A stretch of DNA of 64,000 nt from Catonia carolina (lineage: Eukaryota > Arthropoda > Insecta > Hemiptera > Achilidae), in NCBI GenBank assembly GCA_035578175.1, contig JAQMRL010000008.1:9772883-9836882 (forward strand), given 5' to 3'. Below the pieces are notes generated by a model, which did no database searches, was not told the origin of the DNA, and worked only from the letters and a program-made list of their open reading frames with translations. This document shows positions 1 through 11,239 of this stretch, piece by piece (positions within the stretch are counted from its first letter, which is position 1; every line of letters starts with the position of its first letter). The position numbers and the translations under genes are program-made.

Positions 1-679
1 TACCTAAGTGTTAAATATCTAAATTTACGAGAAAGGCTCAAATCAAAAACAAAATGTATACACAAACAAGTTAATTTTCCAGGAACAGTTGATTAGAAAG
101 CTGAACAAACAGCTGAGAATATTAAAAATGGTGATGCGCATATTTGAAAAAACTAAAATTCCCTTGCACTAAAACCAGAGTATAAAATTATGAATTGGTG
201 ATAAGATAATAATTTTTCTGGATAAACTTGAAAACTTAATTTTTTTTATTAAAATAATTTTTTGATTTTCTGGTAAATATATATGGTCTAAACTATTGAA
301 AAATATAAAAAATCAAAATTTTCAGTCATAAAACATCATAGTCTCCTCTTAAAATAAATTGTTAATATTTTAGTAGTTAAACTACAATTGTATTTAAATG
401 GCCTCTTTAACCTCATTAAGTTTTTCAAAATACAGCACTGGCCAGAATATCTCATTTGAGTTGTCGACTGTGTAGAGCTTGTGATGTAAGGGGTGGACTT
501 TGCTTTCTAGGTGAGGAGTGGGGGGTACACAGTCACCAGTTTGGTGTTGAAAGCCAGTTAGTAAATGTCATTCGCTATCATAATTTAAAAAAAATAAATA
601 TTAGTCAGTTTATTTATCAAGTAGTATTTTTCAGTTACTACAGGCAATTTTCTAGATTTTGATGGGTGTAAATTGTTAA
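1..679. other. AT-rich stretch, no gene seen
   Basis: No supported gene. The only open frame of note (456-662, plus) has no recognisable domain and low-complexity composition, so I treat it as chance. Confidence 0.5.
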
Positions 680-681
680 TA

Positions 682-1571
682 TAGGGTGATTCAAAAAGAG
701 CGCCGGTTTTGATATATCAAATTAAGAGATTTATTTTATTGAAAAACTGAAAATAAATACATCAACAAGTTCATCTTACCTTCCGATTTTATGTATGAAA
801 AATGATGTCACGCATGTGTCCTCCTCTACTGCGCTGGCACGCATCAACTCTGTCCATGAAATTGGATATTACTGCACGACAAGTTTCGACTATGTGGGAC
901 AAGTTTCCGTATGTGGGGTTTTCTAAACCCCACATACGGCAGTTCTGTTTATTAACAAAACCGTTTAAGTAGAAGTGCGCCTCATCACTGAAAATGATTT
1001 TGTTTGCGAAGGTGTCATCATCCTGCCGTTTTCTCAATACCCAGTCAACAAACTGTCGTCTCTTCTGGTGGTCTGCCACTTTCAAATGTTGCGTCAACTG
1101 AATTTTATACGGGTGATATTGGAGATCGTACCGAAGAATTCTCCGTACAGAAGAACATCTTAAACCCAATTGATGAGAACGGCGACGTATTGATTTTGCT
1201 GGGCTAACAGCCACACTGTCACGAACCAACGCAACGTTCTGCTCAGTTCGGCCAGAACGACGACGTCCAGAACTTGTAATGTCGACTGTTGAACCCGTCT
1301 CAAAAAACTTTTTCATGAGCCTGCGAACTGTTGATTCATTCGGTGCTTCATACGTCCTAGAGTACCGCGAAGTCGCCTGACAGTAGCCGCATAACTCTCT
1401 CCATGGTTAGACAGAGACTGCGAGAGTATTACACTGCGAACAAGAGAAACTACAACTGAATCGTCAATCGGAATGTTCTCCGAAATAGAAATGAGGTCAA
1501 ACAATGTTGCCAACCGATAAACAAAAATTTACCAGCCGTTTAAAAACCGGCGCTCTTTTTGAATCACCCTA
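682..1571 (-). mobile_element. Tc1/mariner-superfamily element, internally deleted
   Basis: About 30-bp terminal inverted repeats begin TAGGGTGATTCAAAAAGAGC on the left and are mirrored at 1542-1571. TA dinucleotides flank at 680-681 and 1572-1573, the usual Tc1/mariner target duplication. The minus strand holds transposase pieces: a helix-turn-helix N-terminal part in 1313-1513, and a catalytic-domain part in 789-1316 with the segment IIFSDEAHFYLNG carrying the first catalytic Asp region. The central catalytic region is missing, because the protein jumps from the first Asp block straight to the C-terminal block (NFMDRVDACQ). At 890 bp it is shorter than a complete element of about 1.3 kb or more, so it is non-autonomous. 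The 59388-60690 element carries a related C-terminal block. Confidence 0.88.
789..1513 (-). pseudogene. Transposase remnant of the 682-1571 element
   Basis: Two overlapping minus-strand frames (1313-1513, then 789-1316) together resemble a Tc1/mariner transposase: N-terminal DNA-binding region, linker, then the start of the DDE catalytic domain. The frame change near 1313-1316 and the loss of the second and third catalytic blocks mean no active enzyme can be made. The family is a cut-and-paste transposase inserting at TA; that is family knowledge, while the break and deletion are visible here. Confidence 0.8.
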
Positions 1572-1746
1572 TAGTTGTCTATGAACGTTGTATGTTTCTA
1601 TACTGTTTTTTTAATTTATAGCTCCAATTATTTACTAGTTCCACTCAAACTTATTTCTTATAAATGGTATATCCAATCTCGGTCATTTTTGAATATTTTT
1701 TTTTAGTCGATATTTCAGCTATGACCTTAAAAGTTAAATTGTAATA

Positions 1747-2643
1747 TACGAGGGCTGTTCAAAAAGTATCGGACTATTGTTAATTAAAAGTGCATTTATT
1801 GAACTAGAGCTACAAATTTCTAATCTCCTTCAAAATAGTCTCCTTGGTGATGCACACACTTCTCCCAGAGGCTTCTGCCACTGTTCAAAACATTTCTGGA
1901 AGGGATCTTTTGGAATGCTGTTAAGCTCGGCCGTTGTATTCTGTTTAATGTCTTCTCTTTCTTGAAATCGAGTTTCCTTTCAGAGGCATTTTCAGCTTAG
2001 GAAATAGCCATGTCGGGAGAATACGGAGCTTGGTGAACCAAAGGAGTGTTTTTTTTAGCGAGAAAACTCTGAATTAGATGTGCAGAGTAGGCAGGTGCAT
2101 TGTTGTTATGGAGCTGCCAAGTTTTTGTTGCCCACAGATTTGGTCGTTTGCACCGCACAGCATCACGTAAGCGACGAAGAACTTCAAGATAGTATTCTTT
2201 TGGTCCTTGGTGACTAAAGTTCGCATTTGTTCAATAACATTCTCATTCCGGCTTGTTGATGGCCTGCCTGAACGCGATTCACTTTCCACTGACATTTGAC
2301 CATTTTTGATCGATTGTACCACTCTTTTATTCGAGTACAGCTCATGGCAGACTCCCCAAAAGCCTGTTGAATCTTGCGAATCGCCAAGCTTTTGGCAAAA
2401 TTTAATGCAGTAACGCTGCTCAAGTTTTTCTGTCATTTTATAACTTGATAAAAATCGCCGAGCACAACAGAGAGGTCTACACTACTAGGCTGACTGCCGG
2501 CGACAGAAGCTTTGTCATGACACGAAACAGTGCATGCCCGTGCATGACTGTCCTCTCCACATCCCCACTAAGCTTGGCTGCCAGCGCTTCATTCGTTTCA
2601 GCGGGAGGACAGAAGGTTCGATACTTTTTGAACAGCCCTCGTA
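1747..2643 (-). mobile_element. Mariner element, internally deleted
   Basis: Perfect 25-bp inverted ends start TACGAGGGCTGTTCAAAAAG and are mirrored at 2619-2643. The minus strand encodes only the N-terminal helix-turn-helix region (2436 down to about 2214; starts MTEKLEQRYCIKF), typical of mariner transposases that recognise their own ends. The DDD catalytic domain is mostly gone and the frame continues into unrelated residues. At about 0.9 kb versus 1.3 kb for intact mariners, this is a deleted copy. Confidence 0.88.
2214..2436 (-). pseudogene. Mariner transposase N-terminal fragment
   Basis: Two overlapping frames (2074-2436 and 2214-2423) share the coding signal of a mariner HTH domain, including the motif IRKIQQAFGESAMS in one frame and SESRSGRPSTS in the other. 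This means at least one frameshift splits the domain. No catalytic residues remain. Confidence 0.78.
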
Positions 2644-3194
2644 AATACATTATCATAGGAAGTGACTGTATAGGTGGGTTGGAGGTGTGTTAGTTGGGAA
2701 GCAAAGAGCTAATGCAATCTCTTTCCCCCATCAGACATGACTCAAATGAGATTCCTAGGACAGTATAGCCTAATTTTCGTAAAGAGAGCGCAGGGCAAAA
2801 TGTGTGTCTGTACTAATGTAGTCTTTGTACTGCAATAATAGTGCAGCGTATGTAATCAACAATGGAACAGCATGGCTACAAAATACAATGGGTGTTGTCA
2901 ATTTTCAACAGCACTGACTGTACATCTAACTGTAGGTTGGAGGGGTATGCGGGGTCCAAGTCAAGTATGCACATGTTTAGCCTGGCGCTCACAGCAATTG
3001 CGTTGGCCTTTACATATGATTTCCCTGTAAATCTAAAATGTTATGCTTTCTCCACGACTTATTCTTGCCACAATGTTCTGCTCAACAATTTTTGTACCTT
3101 AAAATTGTTAATTGTATTAGAAAACTTCTATTTCAGTTCCAGATATGGGAGGTTCTACTGTATTTTTACTCAGTGTGACTTAGATCTCCAATAT
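2644..3194. other. Intergenic stretch, no gene seen
   Basis: The open frame at 2862-3239 has no recognised domain. I see no splice-bounded exon or repeat end here. Confidence 0.45.
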
Positions 3195-3342
3195 ATAGCA
3201 AAACCTCGTTATACCGGGCTAATGATTGGCTATATCTAGATATAGTTTTAGTACGTTTTGGCAATTAGGTATACCCTTCCGGGTACATTTCAGGTGTTAT
3301 ATCTGACGACATGTCCTATATTCCTCCTGGAGTCTCCAGGGC

Positions 3343-3345
<3 letters not shown>

Positions 3346-3373
<28 letters not shown>
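3346..3373. repeat. Poly-A run
   Basis: A run of about 28 A lies immediately before the hairpin end of the Helentron-like copy at 3375. Confidence 0.95.
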
Positions 3374-3374
3374 C

Positions 3375-4320
3375 ATCTGGTGTGAAACACTCACACAACT
3401 TTCTCTTGCCAATGCAAATAATTAACAATAAACCTAACATTAGTAATAAAACATTAGAAATAAACAAAAAACTAACCTCAAAAACATAACCTAATTTTAA
3501 TCATGAGTGAAAGACGCAAAATGAAAATCGAACTTAGTTCGGCTTAAAAATACGGAAAATCACTCTTTCACACTAAACTAGGCTCTGTAGTGAAAAATGC
3601 TTTAAATAAAAGTTGTAGATCTTTTTATTTCCTATAAAATTTATTATATACATTTTTGTCGCAAAATGCATTCTAAGGCCGAAATCTTAAAAAAAATAGA
3701 TTTTTCACATGTTTTCATGAGAAAAAAATCAGAAAATCGCTATTTACTGCTAAACTAAGCGTTATACAAAAAAATGTTTGAAATAAAAGTTGTAGAATTT
3801 TACATTTTCTACAACTTTTATTATATAACGTTTTGCGCTAAAATGCATATTAAAGCCGCAATCTTAAAAAGAAAATGTTTTTACGTAAAAACAGCCTCAC
3901 GCAGAATTTCAGCAATCATAGCGCCTATCCTATCTTGTAGAGAATAAAAAATTGAGTAAACCAGGTGATTTTAAAAAAAAAATCGTAGCACCAGTTTTTG
4001 AGAAAATTGCAAAAAAATGAAAAATTATACGAATAAACTACTACTTCCGGTTGACCGATTTTGATGAAAATGTTCGTGTCGGGTCCGGTAGTGGTATGTA
4101 ACTTAAGTTTGAAGTTCGTACGATGTTCCGTTCTTGAGATATTCTGTTCACACACACACACAGACACACACAAACACACACACAGACCAATCGCTAAAAA
4201 CATGTTTTTTGGGTTCAGGGGGTCTGAAAACGTATAGATCCGGTGAAAACTCGATTTTGAAAAATCGACATGAAAACAATACTTTCCTTTCTATATATTC
4301 ATATAGGCAAGAGAAAGTAA
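3375..4320 (-). mobile_element. Helentron/HINE-like element, copy A
   Basis: The plus-strand left edge starts ATCTGGTGTGAAACACTCAC, whose GTGTGA/TCACAC halves form a 6-bp hairpin. It is followed at once by CTTTCTCTTGCC. The right edge carries the inverse, GGCAAGAGAAAG, without a hairpin. Read on the minus strand the order is short inverted repeat, GT microsatellite (4142-4185), core, inverted repeat, hairpin. This is the layout described for Helentron-derived HINE/DINE-1 elements. No protein is encoded. A 177-bp internal repetition is visible (TAAACTA at 3574 and again at 3751). Confidence 0.75.
4142..4185. repeat. CA/GT microsatellite inside Helentron-like copy A
   Basis: Mostly CA repeats with interspersed CAGA units, located about 130 bp from the 5' end of the element. 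Confidence 0.9.
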
Positions 4321-4657
4321 AAAAAAGCAGAAATTCCGGTATATTTGAATTTGTGATTGCAGTTCATCAAATATTTTTTATTGCCTCGTATAAATGTGTA
4401 CATAAAAGAGATAAAAGGCATCATGTTTAAAACGTGTATGTACATTTGGGGTTACAATTACATATTAATTAACTGCATTCGTTTGTGACACTATTGTTTT
4501 CTTTATTTTGGCTGCAATGCCATTCAGAATACAAAAACTTCGTGAATGTAATACATAAGCAGGTAGAAATTGAGGGTTTTTCCTTTCTTTTAACTGCTTT
4601 GCACTTTGACACTTTTAAATGTCTGAGCCGAGCTCGGTATAACAAGATTTTACTGTA

Positions 4658-5514
4658 TAAAGAATTTTAACTGAAATATAAAAAGTAATTTATAACATCT
4701 TTCTCCCATTAGGAGTTTTAATCGTATGAACTGTTTTCATGTGCATGTATTTTTATTTAATTTTCTCATCTCCGATTATTAGTCTAGAGATTAATTAATA
4801 GGGTAATTGTTTTTGTACAAATTATTTACAAGATTTGAAATGTTTCATTTATTTTCATTAGTAATATATTAATCATTTTAAGAAATTTAAAAATCAATTT
4901 TTATGACCAGTAAAACTGAAATATATTTTTTATAATGAATCTCTTAAAATTTTTATATTTAATCATTTATTGGAATTAGGTTACTTGATTTTAAATTTGT
5001 GTAATTATTTATGTTAATGCACATGTGCTAGAAATCATTAATGAAATATTATTACCATATTCCCGGATCATAACTGGGAATTGAATCTAGGATGTTTTTA
5101 TTACGTTGTTGAATATATTACCAATTGAGCCATTGAGTTGGTCTGCACAATTCTACTTATAAAAGTATTTTAATAAATAATATATTTAATGCAAATTTTT
5201 TTATTTATAGAATTTTTAAAAAAAATTGTAAGATGTATAGTGGCTTTTTTAGTTATTATGTCATAGTATAAAATAAGATTGTGCCTTTTCTTAGATGTAA
5301 ATGTTTAGCAGGCTTGCTGAACACGTCTGGTCAGTTTGGTTTTCTTGCTGAGTTCTTCAACCGTTTGTTTTATTTTGTACACTTACATAAATATCACAAG
5401 AGCTTTATTTTTACTTGTGAACCTTGAAATTATAATTGAAAAACAATTGTAATGAGACATAAAACCTTTGATGGATAAATTTTTTCAATGCAATGGTTTT
5501 TTTTTTAAATTTGT
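4658..5514. other. AT-rich stretch with one decayed tRNA-like repeat
   Basis: No gene is supported. At about 5058-5155, a reverse-strand tRNA-like segment (GGGAATTGAATCTAGGA followed by CCAATTGAGCCATTGAG) resembles a very decayed tRNA-derived SINE head. Confidence 0.4.
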
Positions 5515-5518
5515 ATAT

Positions 5519-6097
5519 TGTCGCCGACTGGGACTGATGACATGTGGCAAAACCTTGTTTGAAAAATTGGTGGCCCTGAAAAGGGTCGTTTAATTGTGTT
5601 GGTGGTCCTGAAAAGGGCCGTTGTTGGTGGTTGGAAGTTGCGAGCCGGCGTGGTGGAAATGGAGCCTGAAGAGTAACCGCTCGGCTACCGGGTTCAGGCC
5701 TAGCCTTTGCACTGTGGCAGTTGGGTCCCCACTGCAGCATGGCAGTGGTGGCCTCCAGAGCCCGTCAGTGTAGGCCGTCTGTCGATAGCGCGGCTGAGGT
5801 GGGTTCTCTCCGGGTCGGTGACGGCTGACCGGTGTGGGAATGTAGCATCCGCCACTGGTAGCGTAGACCGGGGATGGTGCGTCCGGTCTGGAGCCTCTTC
5901 TTTCTTGGTCTTCTCCGGTTAAGAGTTGATTGAAGAGTGACTCTCGCGAGCCAGGGCTGCCGCTTAAATCCCCCTCCGACGAGTCCACTTCAAGGTGGAG
6001 GGGAGGCACTGTAGGGGCTCTTCGCATCTGTAGCGCTACTCGCGGCTGGTACTGAGACTGTTTGCAAACGCTAATGTTGGTAGTGTAGTCGGCGACA
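5519..6097. mobile_element. GC-rich solo-LTR-like element, copy 1
   Basis: A 579-bp GC-rich block starts TGTCGCCGACT and ends AGTCGGCGACA, with ATAT on both outer flanks (5515-5518, 6098-6101). TG...CA ends, short inverted termini and a 4-bp duplication fit a solo LTR of a Gypsy-type element. A related block lies at 20276-20868. The long minus frame (5590-6180) runs out of the block and lacks a domain, so it is not called coding. A MITE whose inverted repeat includes ATAT is the alternative. Confidence 0.6.
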
Positions 6098-6239
6098 ATA
6101 TGCAGTAAAACCTCACTTAACCGAAATGTATGCACCCAATTTTGGATATGTGAAATTCCAGATAACATGCAGTCATTCATTCAGGGTTTAAAAATGGGCA
6201 TAATAGTATTTTTTACAAAAATAAATTCTTATAATGCAT

Positions 6240-6545
6240 ACTGCAGCTTGAAATTAATTCTATTTCTTACAATAAATTTCACTAATCTTAAGTAAGCTGC
6301 CTTGAGATTTTCTATTTGTATTTACACATGTTTCGGTGGATCCACCATCATCAGAGTACATAATATCATTTAAAACTAAAAATGTTTATTTAAAATCTGT
6401 AGAAAGGTGTTACATCCTTTAGTCATCTATATAATTTTTTTTAGTTTCAAATGATGTTATGTACTCTTATGATGGAGGATCCACTGCAACACGTTTAAGT
6501 AAAAAATGGAAAAATCAAGGCAGCTAAAAAGTTAAGTGAAATTTA
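6240..6545. repeat. Inverted pair of Penelope-type terminal repeats with hammerhead-like motifs
   Basis: The left arm (about 6240-6390) and right arm (about 6420-6545) are imperfect reverse complements, sharing AATAAATTTCACT, the GGTGGATCCACC core and AATGATGTTATGTACTCT. Each arm carries a motif of the type CTGATGATGG...CCACCGAAACA, intact on the minus strand at 6330-6357 and decayed on the plus strand at about 6455-6485. The same unit recurs at 7020-7117 and 47026-47440. Confidence 0.6.
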
Positions 6546-6955
6546 TTGTAAAAAATTATTTAGTCCTTCAAGATTTTATGATATTGTGATCGGTGCTTAG
6601 TATGATCAGAAGTTCTAAGTATCAACTTAATTGGTAGCTAATGTAATACTTTATATTTATACCATTATTGCAAACTTAATTGCTAGTAATTAAAGGTAAC
6701 CCTGTGTAAATTTCAAGAGATTCAACTGATCCCTTGGAAATCATTTTTGAGTTATCAATTGTCCGTTGACTACAAATTTATCTTTCTATGTTCATCGTTT
6801 GTAATTCAGCAAGAAAACAATTGATTGGATTTTTCATTCCATCCACCTAACTATTGTAGTGCCTAAGTTCATGATTTTATTGTATGATCCCTTATCTGCA
6901 GATTAACATTTTCAAAAAATGCAATTATTATGGAAACTAAATTATTATGAAACTA

Positions 6956-7117
6956 AAAATGTTTCTAGTATGTATAAGTAGTTAGTAGTAGTTTTAGTAT
7001 ATAAAAATGTATTTATTTAAAATCTGTAGATGTTACATCTTTAGTCAGATATATAAATTTTTTTAGTTTCAAATGATGTTATGTACTCTTATGATGGTGG
7101 ATCCACTGAAACACGTG
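6956..7117 (+). repeat. Single copy of the Penelope-type terminal repeat
   Basis: Carries TTTATTTAAAATCTGTAGA, AGTTTCAAATGATGTTATG and then the ATGATGGTGGATCCACTGAA hammerhead-like core. All are shared with the 6240-6545 repeat. Confidence 0.55.
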
Positions 7118-7230
7118 TAAGTACTACGCTGTGAAAAAATTCGTCTTGGATGAAGTCTGAAGTGTTTGTATGGCACATTTTCCTTACCTCTGCATCCGAT
7201 GAGATACGCATGCCCTGTGCATTTAGTACC
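7118..7230 (-). pseudogene. Mariner transposase C-terminal scrap
   Basis: Closely resembles 7735-7835 of the next mariner (TGTGAAAAAATTCGTCTTGG versus TGTGAAAAAGTTCGTCGCGG, then GATGAGATACGCATGCCC). It is an isolated fragment of the transposase C-terminus without ends. Confidence 0.65.
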
Positions 7231-7489
7231 TATACAATTTAGAAAATAGATTGTATAACCTAGTACAATTATAAAAATTTATGATCATGACTATAATGCA
7301 AACAAAACCTTAATACCAACCATATTGATGTTCTACAGGGTAAGATTTTAGGTCCATTTTTTATTTATTTTTTAATATAAATAGTTTACAAATCTGATAG
7401 ATAAGGGAGTATTACAAATTACTTGTTATAAATTTGATAGCAATATTAATATTAGATTATATTGTTAATATGTTTTAACTTCTTTATTT

Positions 7490-8318
7490 TGCGAGGGTGT
7501 ATTAAAAAGTAATGCCTCCTTCACTATAACTTTATTAGTAATGTGTATATATATATATTTTTTTTTATTTATTTAACGTCGCATCAACATCAAAGGTCAT
7601 TAGCGACCTTATATTGTGAAATGATAAAATAAAATGTCTCAGACTTATATTAGTGTAAAATGATAAAATAAAATGTCTCAGACTCACCAATATAATAATT
7701 TCTCCATTTGATTGTCATTAATAGCGACACATTTACGCTAATGTACTATGCTGTGAAAAAGTTCGTCGCGGATGAAGCTGAAGGTTTTTGTACGGCACCG
7801 TTTCCTCACCTCTGCATTCGATGAGACACGCATGCCCTTGAGATGTTTCTTAAACTTTAAAAAGAGAAAAAAGTCACCGGGTGCAAGATCTGAGCTATAA
7901 GCTGGATGTGGTAAAACTTCTTGAAGCTCAAGCCTCTGTAGTGATGCACCCGTTTTCAGACTTTTGTGATGATGAGTGTTATCATGATGCAGAACTGGCT
8001 TTTTGTCTGGACGAACTCTACGCAGCCGTCGTTTCAGATTTAATAGAGTAGCAAAATATTGTTTGGAGTTGACAGTATAGCCATGTTCCAGAAACTCCAT
8101 TTGAACGATACCATCACAATCCCAGAAAATGGTAATCATGACTTTCCTGGCAGATGGTATTGTTTTTGAATTTTTTTGGTTGCAGCTGTGAATCGCCGCA
8201 AGGATGACTTGATGACAAAGAGTTCCAGTACATGACTAACCACTTTTGAGACTGTCTAGTACCCCAACATTATAATATTTATGGCATTGGAGGCATTACT
8301 TTTCAATACACTCTCGTA
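7490..8318 (-). mobile_element. Mariner element, degraded
   Basis: Inverted ends: the left reads GCGAGGGTGTATTAAAAAGT and the right, reverse-complemented, reads TACGAGAGTGTATTGAAAAG. Both continue into AATGCCTCC. The minus strand codes a partial transposase (7738-8139). A short foreign segment near 7550-7690 carries a tail-like ATTTAACGTCGCATCAAC and a directly repeated GATAAAATAAAATGTCTCAG. Confidence 0.82.
7738..8139 (-). pseudogene. Mariner transposase, C-terminal half
   Basis: This 133-aa frame has the two later catalytic blocks of a DD34D mariner transposase: VLHHDNTHHH (second Asp) and YSSDLAPGDFFLF (third Asp region). The N-terminal DNA-binding domain and first catalytic Asp region are missing. 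Intact mariner transposases are about 345 aa. The enzyme would cut and join DNA at TA sites in the nucleus; this copy cannot. Confidence 0.85.
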
Positions 8319-9589
8319 TAATTTATTGTCTATTGTTTGTTACTTATTGTGATAAAGCACTTAACATTTTTATAAGTATTATTTTATACATTTTTAAATT
8401 TTTGAATAATTTTGTTTTTTTTTAAATATTTATTTGCTAATAGTATTAATTGGCTTTATTAATTTATAGACTTTCATAATAGCAGCTCAATTTTTTAATA
8501 TTTTAATGTTATGGCTATTATCATTCCAAGTAATCTGAAAAACTATTTGCAGGTACAAAAAATATATCATCGCACAAAAAGAAACATATTATTTTTGGAG
8601 TATCTATTTAAAAATTAAGGTTTTTCTACAACCTAGATTTCTTATTGTTGTAAAATACATAATTGAAATTCGAATCTTATAAATAAATTTGATTTGAATT
8701 TCATTTTTTTTATTGTTATTTCTTTTCTACTTGTTTTTATTGTTTAAAACTCTTTCATTTTCACATCTTAAAAAATTTTTCTTTGGGTTCTTTAAAAGAA
8801 CCGAAGGAAGTAGTTTTTGTTTTAATGGAAGTCTGACTTAATAAAAAATGGGAAAAAATGATTTTCAGATTTTAACAATCATTATGCGGAGTTTTAACCA
8901 TATGAAAATGTGATTTAAGTAACGATATTGTAATAAAATTTTCAGGGTTTTTACATTAACATGTTGACATGTTAAATTTTAGTTCTTTACTCAGGGAAAT
9001 TGAAATTATATACCAATATTTTTTGAGCAAAAGAATTTCTCATATTCTCAGTGGATATTTTTTTAAATAAGTGAAGTGAAGTGTTCAGTGACACAGGGGA
9101 GATAGTTTGTTTTTAAAAACCTGGTTTCGTTGCAATCAATAAATTCGTATAGATTACAAAAGAAAACGAAATTGAAGTTCAAATCTTTTATACGTCTTGA
9201 GAAATGTGATAAAATTGAATTATTTTGGAAGTCAGACTTCCTCAAAATTATAATTCTCATTAATTACTACGACATTCCATTTTTCATAATTTTTAAATTT
9301 GTAAATAACTCATTTTATTTTTAATATTTTATTAAGTTTTAAGTTGTTTTACTTAATATTATAGTTTAATTATTGTATTAGTTCAGCTGGAAGTTTAAGT
9401 TACTGATAGAAATGTTTTTATTACAAGTTTCATTTATCAGTTTATATGATTGTATGAATGTAATAACATTCAATTTGCAAAGTACAAAACTTTTTTAGTA
9501 ATACAACAAATTTCATATCAAATAAGCCTAAAATCTACAATAGATTGTTATTACTTAGTCAAAATTTTCTTTTAGATTGTTTCAATTTC
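8319..9589. other. AT-rich stretch, no gene seen
   Basis: Two overlapping opposite-strand frames at 9063-9324 are low-complexity and unsupported. No repeat ends are recognised. Confidence 0.5.
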
Positions 9590-10440
9590 TACAAGGGTGA
9601 TTCAAATGAAAACCTTAAAAGTGCTATAATTTTTTTAATTGTCATAGTGTTATAGGTCATTTATCAACATAGTCTCCCTGACGTTGAATGGACGTATTCC
9701 ACCGCTTTGGAAGTGTGTAGATACCATGATGAAAGAATTCTTTTGGTCATGTGTGTAGCCAGTCGTGCACTGCAGTTTTCACCTCTTTGTCACTTCTGTA
9801 ATGCCTGCCTCCCATTACTTCTTTGAGTGCACCGAAAAGATAAAAGTCACTGGAAGAAAGGTCTGGTGAATAAGGAGGATGCACCAGACATTGAAATTTA
9901 ATTTTGTGAATAGTCTTAACTGTCTTACGGGCTGTATACGGTCGGGCGTTGTCATGCTATAGCACAACACTCCAGAAGTCAGAAATCCTCGTCGTTTGCT
10001 CCTCCTGATTGCAGGGTGAAGGTGATTATTCAGCATGTCTAAATAAGAAGTACTAGTTACCGTTACTATCCTATCCATTTACTGCTCCAAAATTACTCCA
10101 TTTCCATCCCAGACAAGAATGAGCGTGACTTTTCTAGGAGACTGTGAAGTTTCAGCGATGAGCTATGGCGCCATTCCTTGCTTGACCTTTTTGTTTGTGA
10201 TTGGTGATAGTGGAATTATTCTATTGCGATGAATTTCGATTGGTTTGAACCTTCACTACACAAAAAATGCATCACAGATCGCTGCTCAATTGCGATGCAT
10301 GTTGACAATGGGGTGGCCATCTTGTTGTGGACGCTACTGCCTTTTCCTGCATAGTGGCATCACTTTGCCGCCTACCAACTTCATCACACGTTTCAAAATT
10401 TTATGGAACTTTTAAGGTTTTCATTCGAATCACGTTCGTA
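9590..10440 (-). mobile_element. Mariner element, degraded
   Basis: Inverted ends share GATTCAAATGAAAACCTTAA (left) with its counterpart at 10398-10440. The minus strand retains transposase traces in several frames, including VLCYSMTTPDRIQP-type residues where HDNARPH is expected in mariners. The longest piece is 9815-10078. Multiple frameshifts make it inactive. Confidence 0.8.
9815..10078 (-). pseudogene. Mariner transposase remnant, frameshifted
   Basis: The frame starts in the middle of the catalytic domain (DRIVTVTSTSYLDML..HLHPAI) and leaves frame before the HDN block, which is readable only in another frame. It is dead coding sequence inside the 9590-10440 element. Confidence 0.7.
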
Positions 10441-10788
10441 TATTGGGGTTTTAAAGTTATGTACTAATATTTATTAAGTTTTACTTACATTGATAAATTG
10501 TACATATAATGTATACAGCAAATGGCAGCTTAAAATGCAGTTCTGTTACTGATAGCATTGGCAGGATGAGATGTGCGGTATAATATTTTAACCTTTTTAA
10601 TATTGTTTATTGCTGTGATCTCATGTAATTGTCGATGACTTGTGTTGCAATAATGATGAACAATGTTTTTTTTTTGGTGCCTATAACACTTGCTCAATCC
10701 ACCTGGGCTAACTGCATTCGAAAGTGCCATTAGTAGTATTCATTTTTGTTAAAATTCAAGAATGCTAGAATAACATATAATTGAAAAA
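10441..10788. other. No gene seen
   Basis: The minus frame at 10530-10730 lacks any recognisable domain. Confidence 0.4.
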
Positions 10789-11090
10789 TTCCTTACATGA
10801 GACAATGTGTCTCATGGCTGGTGGCAATTTTTAAAAAGGCTTATCTTTGACTTTTGGCAAAAACCATTTGTGATTTCTGTATTTACTCTTTTAGAGGAAT
10901 CGAATGACTCTATTTTTGTTCAAAATTCCAACTTTGATTTCTTGATGTCTGGTTTTGGGCCATATCCGGTAGATTATGAATTCGAAAACCATTTATTGCG
11001 ATCTTTTGTTGTTTCTGACATCTGGGTGTGACGGACAAACTGACAAAGGAAATGACAGTTGACAATTTTAAAAATTGCCTCCAATAAAAT
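10789..11090. mobile_element. Short MITE-like repeat, copy 1
   Basis: GGTGGCAATTTTTAAAAAGG near the left edge is mirrored by TTTAAAAATTGCCTCC at the right edge. The interior matches the copy at 24428-24745 (AGAGGAATCGAATGAC, TCTGACATCTGGGT). No coding capacity; the open frame at 10807-11031 is inside the repeat. Confidence 0.6.
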
Positions 11091-11239
11091 AACTTGCTTT
11101 ATGTACATAAATTCTTGTAAAAAAATTTATCAATTTAATTATATTCCTTTAATGTATTATTTATAATTCAAATCAAATCCGTGCCTACTTGAATTTAAGA
11201 TTAAATATTATAATAATGCCTTGATTTTGTACGCAATGT

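Larger units (their letters stand above)
3195..4657. mobile_element. Pogo/Tigger-like non-autonomous element interrupted by a Helentron-like copy
   Basis: The left end reads TAGCAAAACCTCGTTATACC and the right end, reverse-complemented, reads TACAGTAAAATCTTGTTATA. These match imperfectly over about 28 bp, with TA at both outer edges. That terminal form is typical of pogo/Tigger DNA transposons. No transposase reading frame is seen. A Helentron-like element (3375-4320) sits inside, so the pogo-like element is older. Confidence 0.6.

Noticed and set aside
5590..6180. 196-codon minus-strand frame in a GC-rich block
   Set aside because: It runs across the edge of the repeat into AT-rich flank, has no domain, and GC-rich DNA gives long chance frames.
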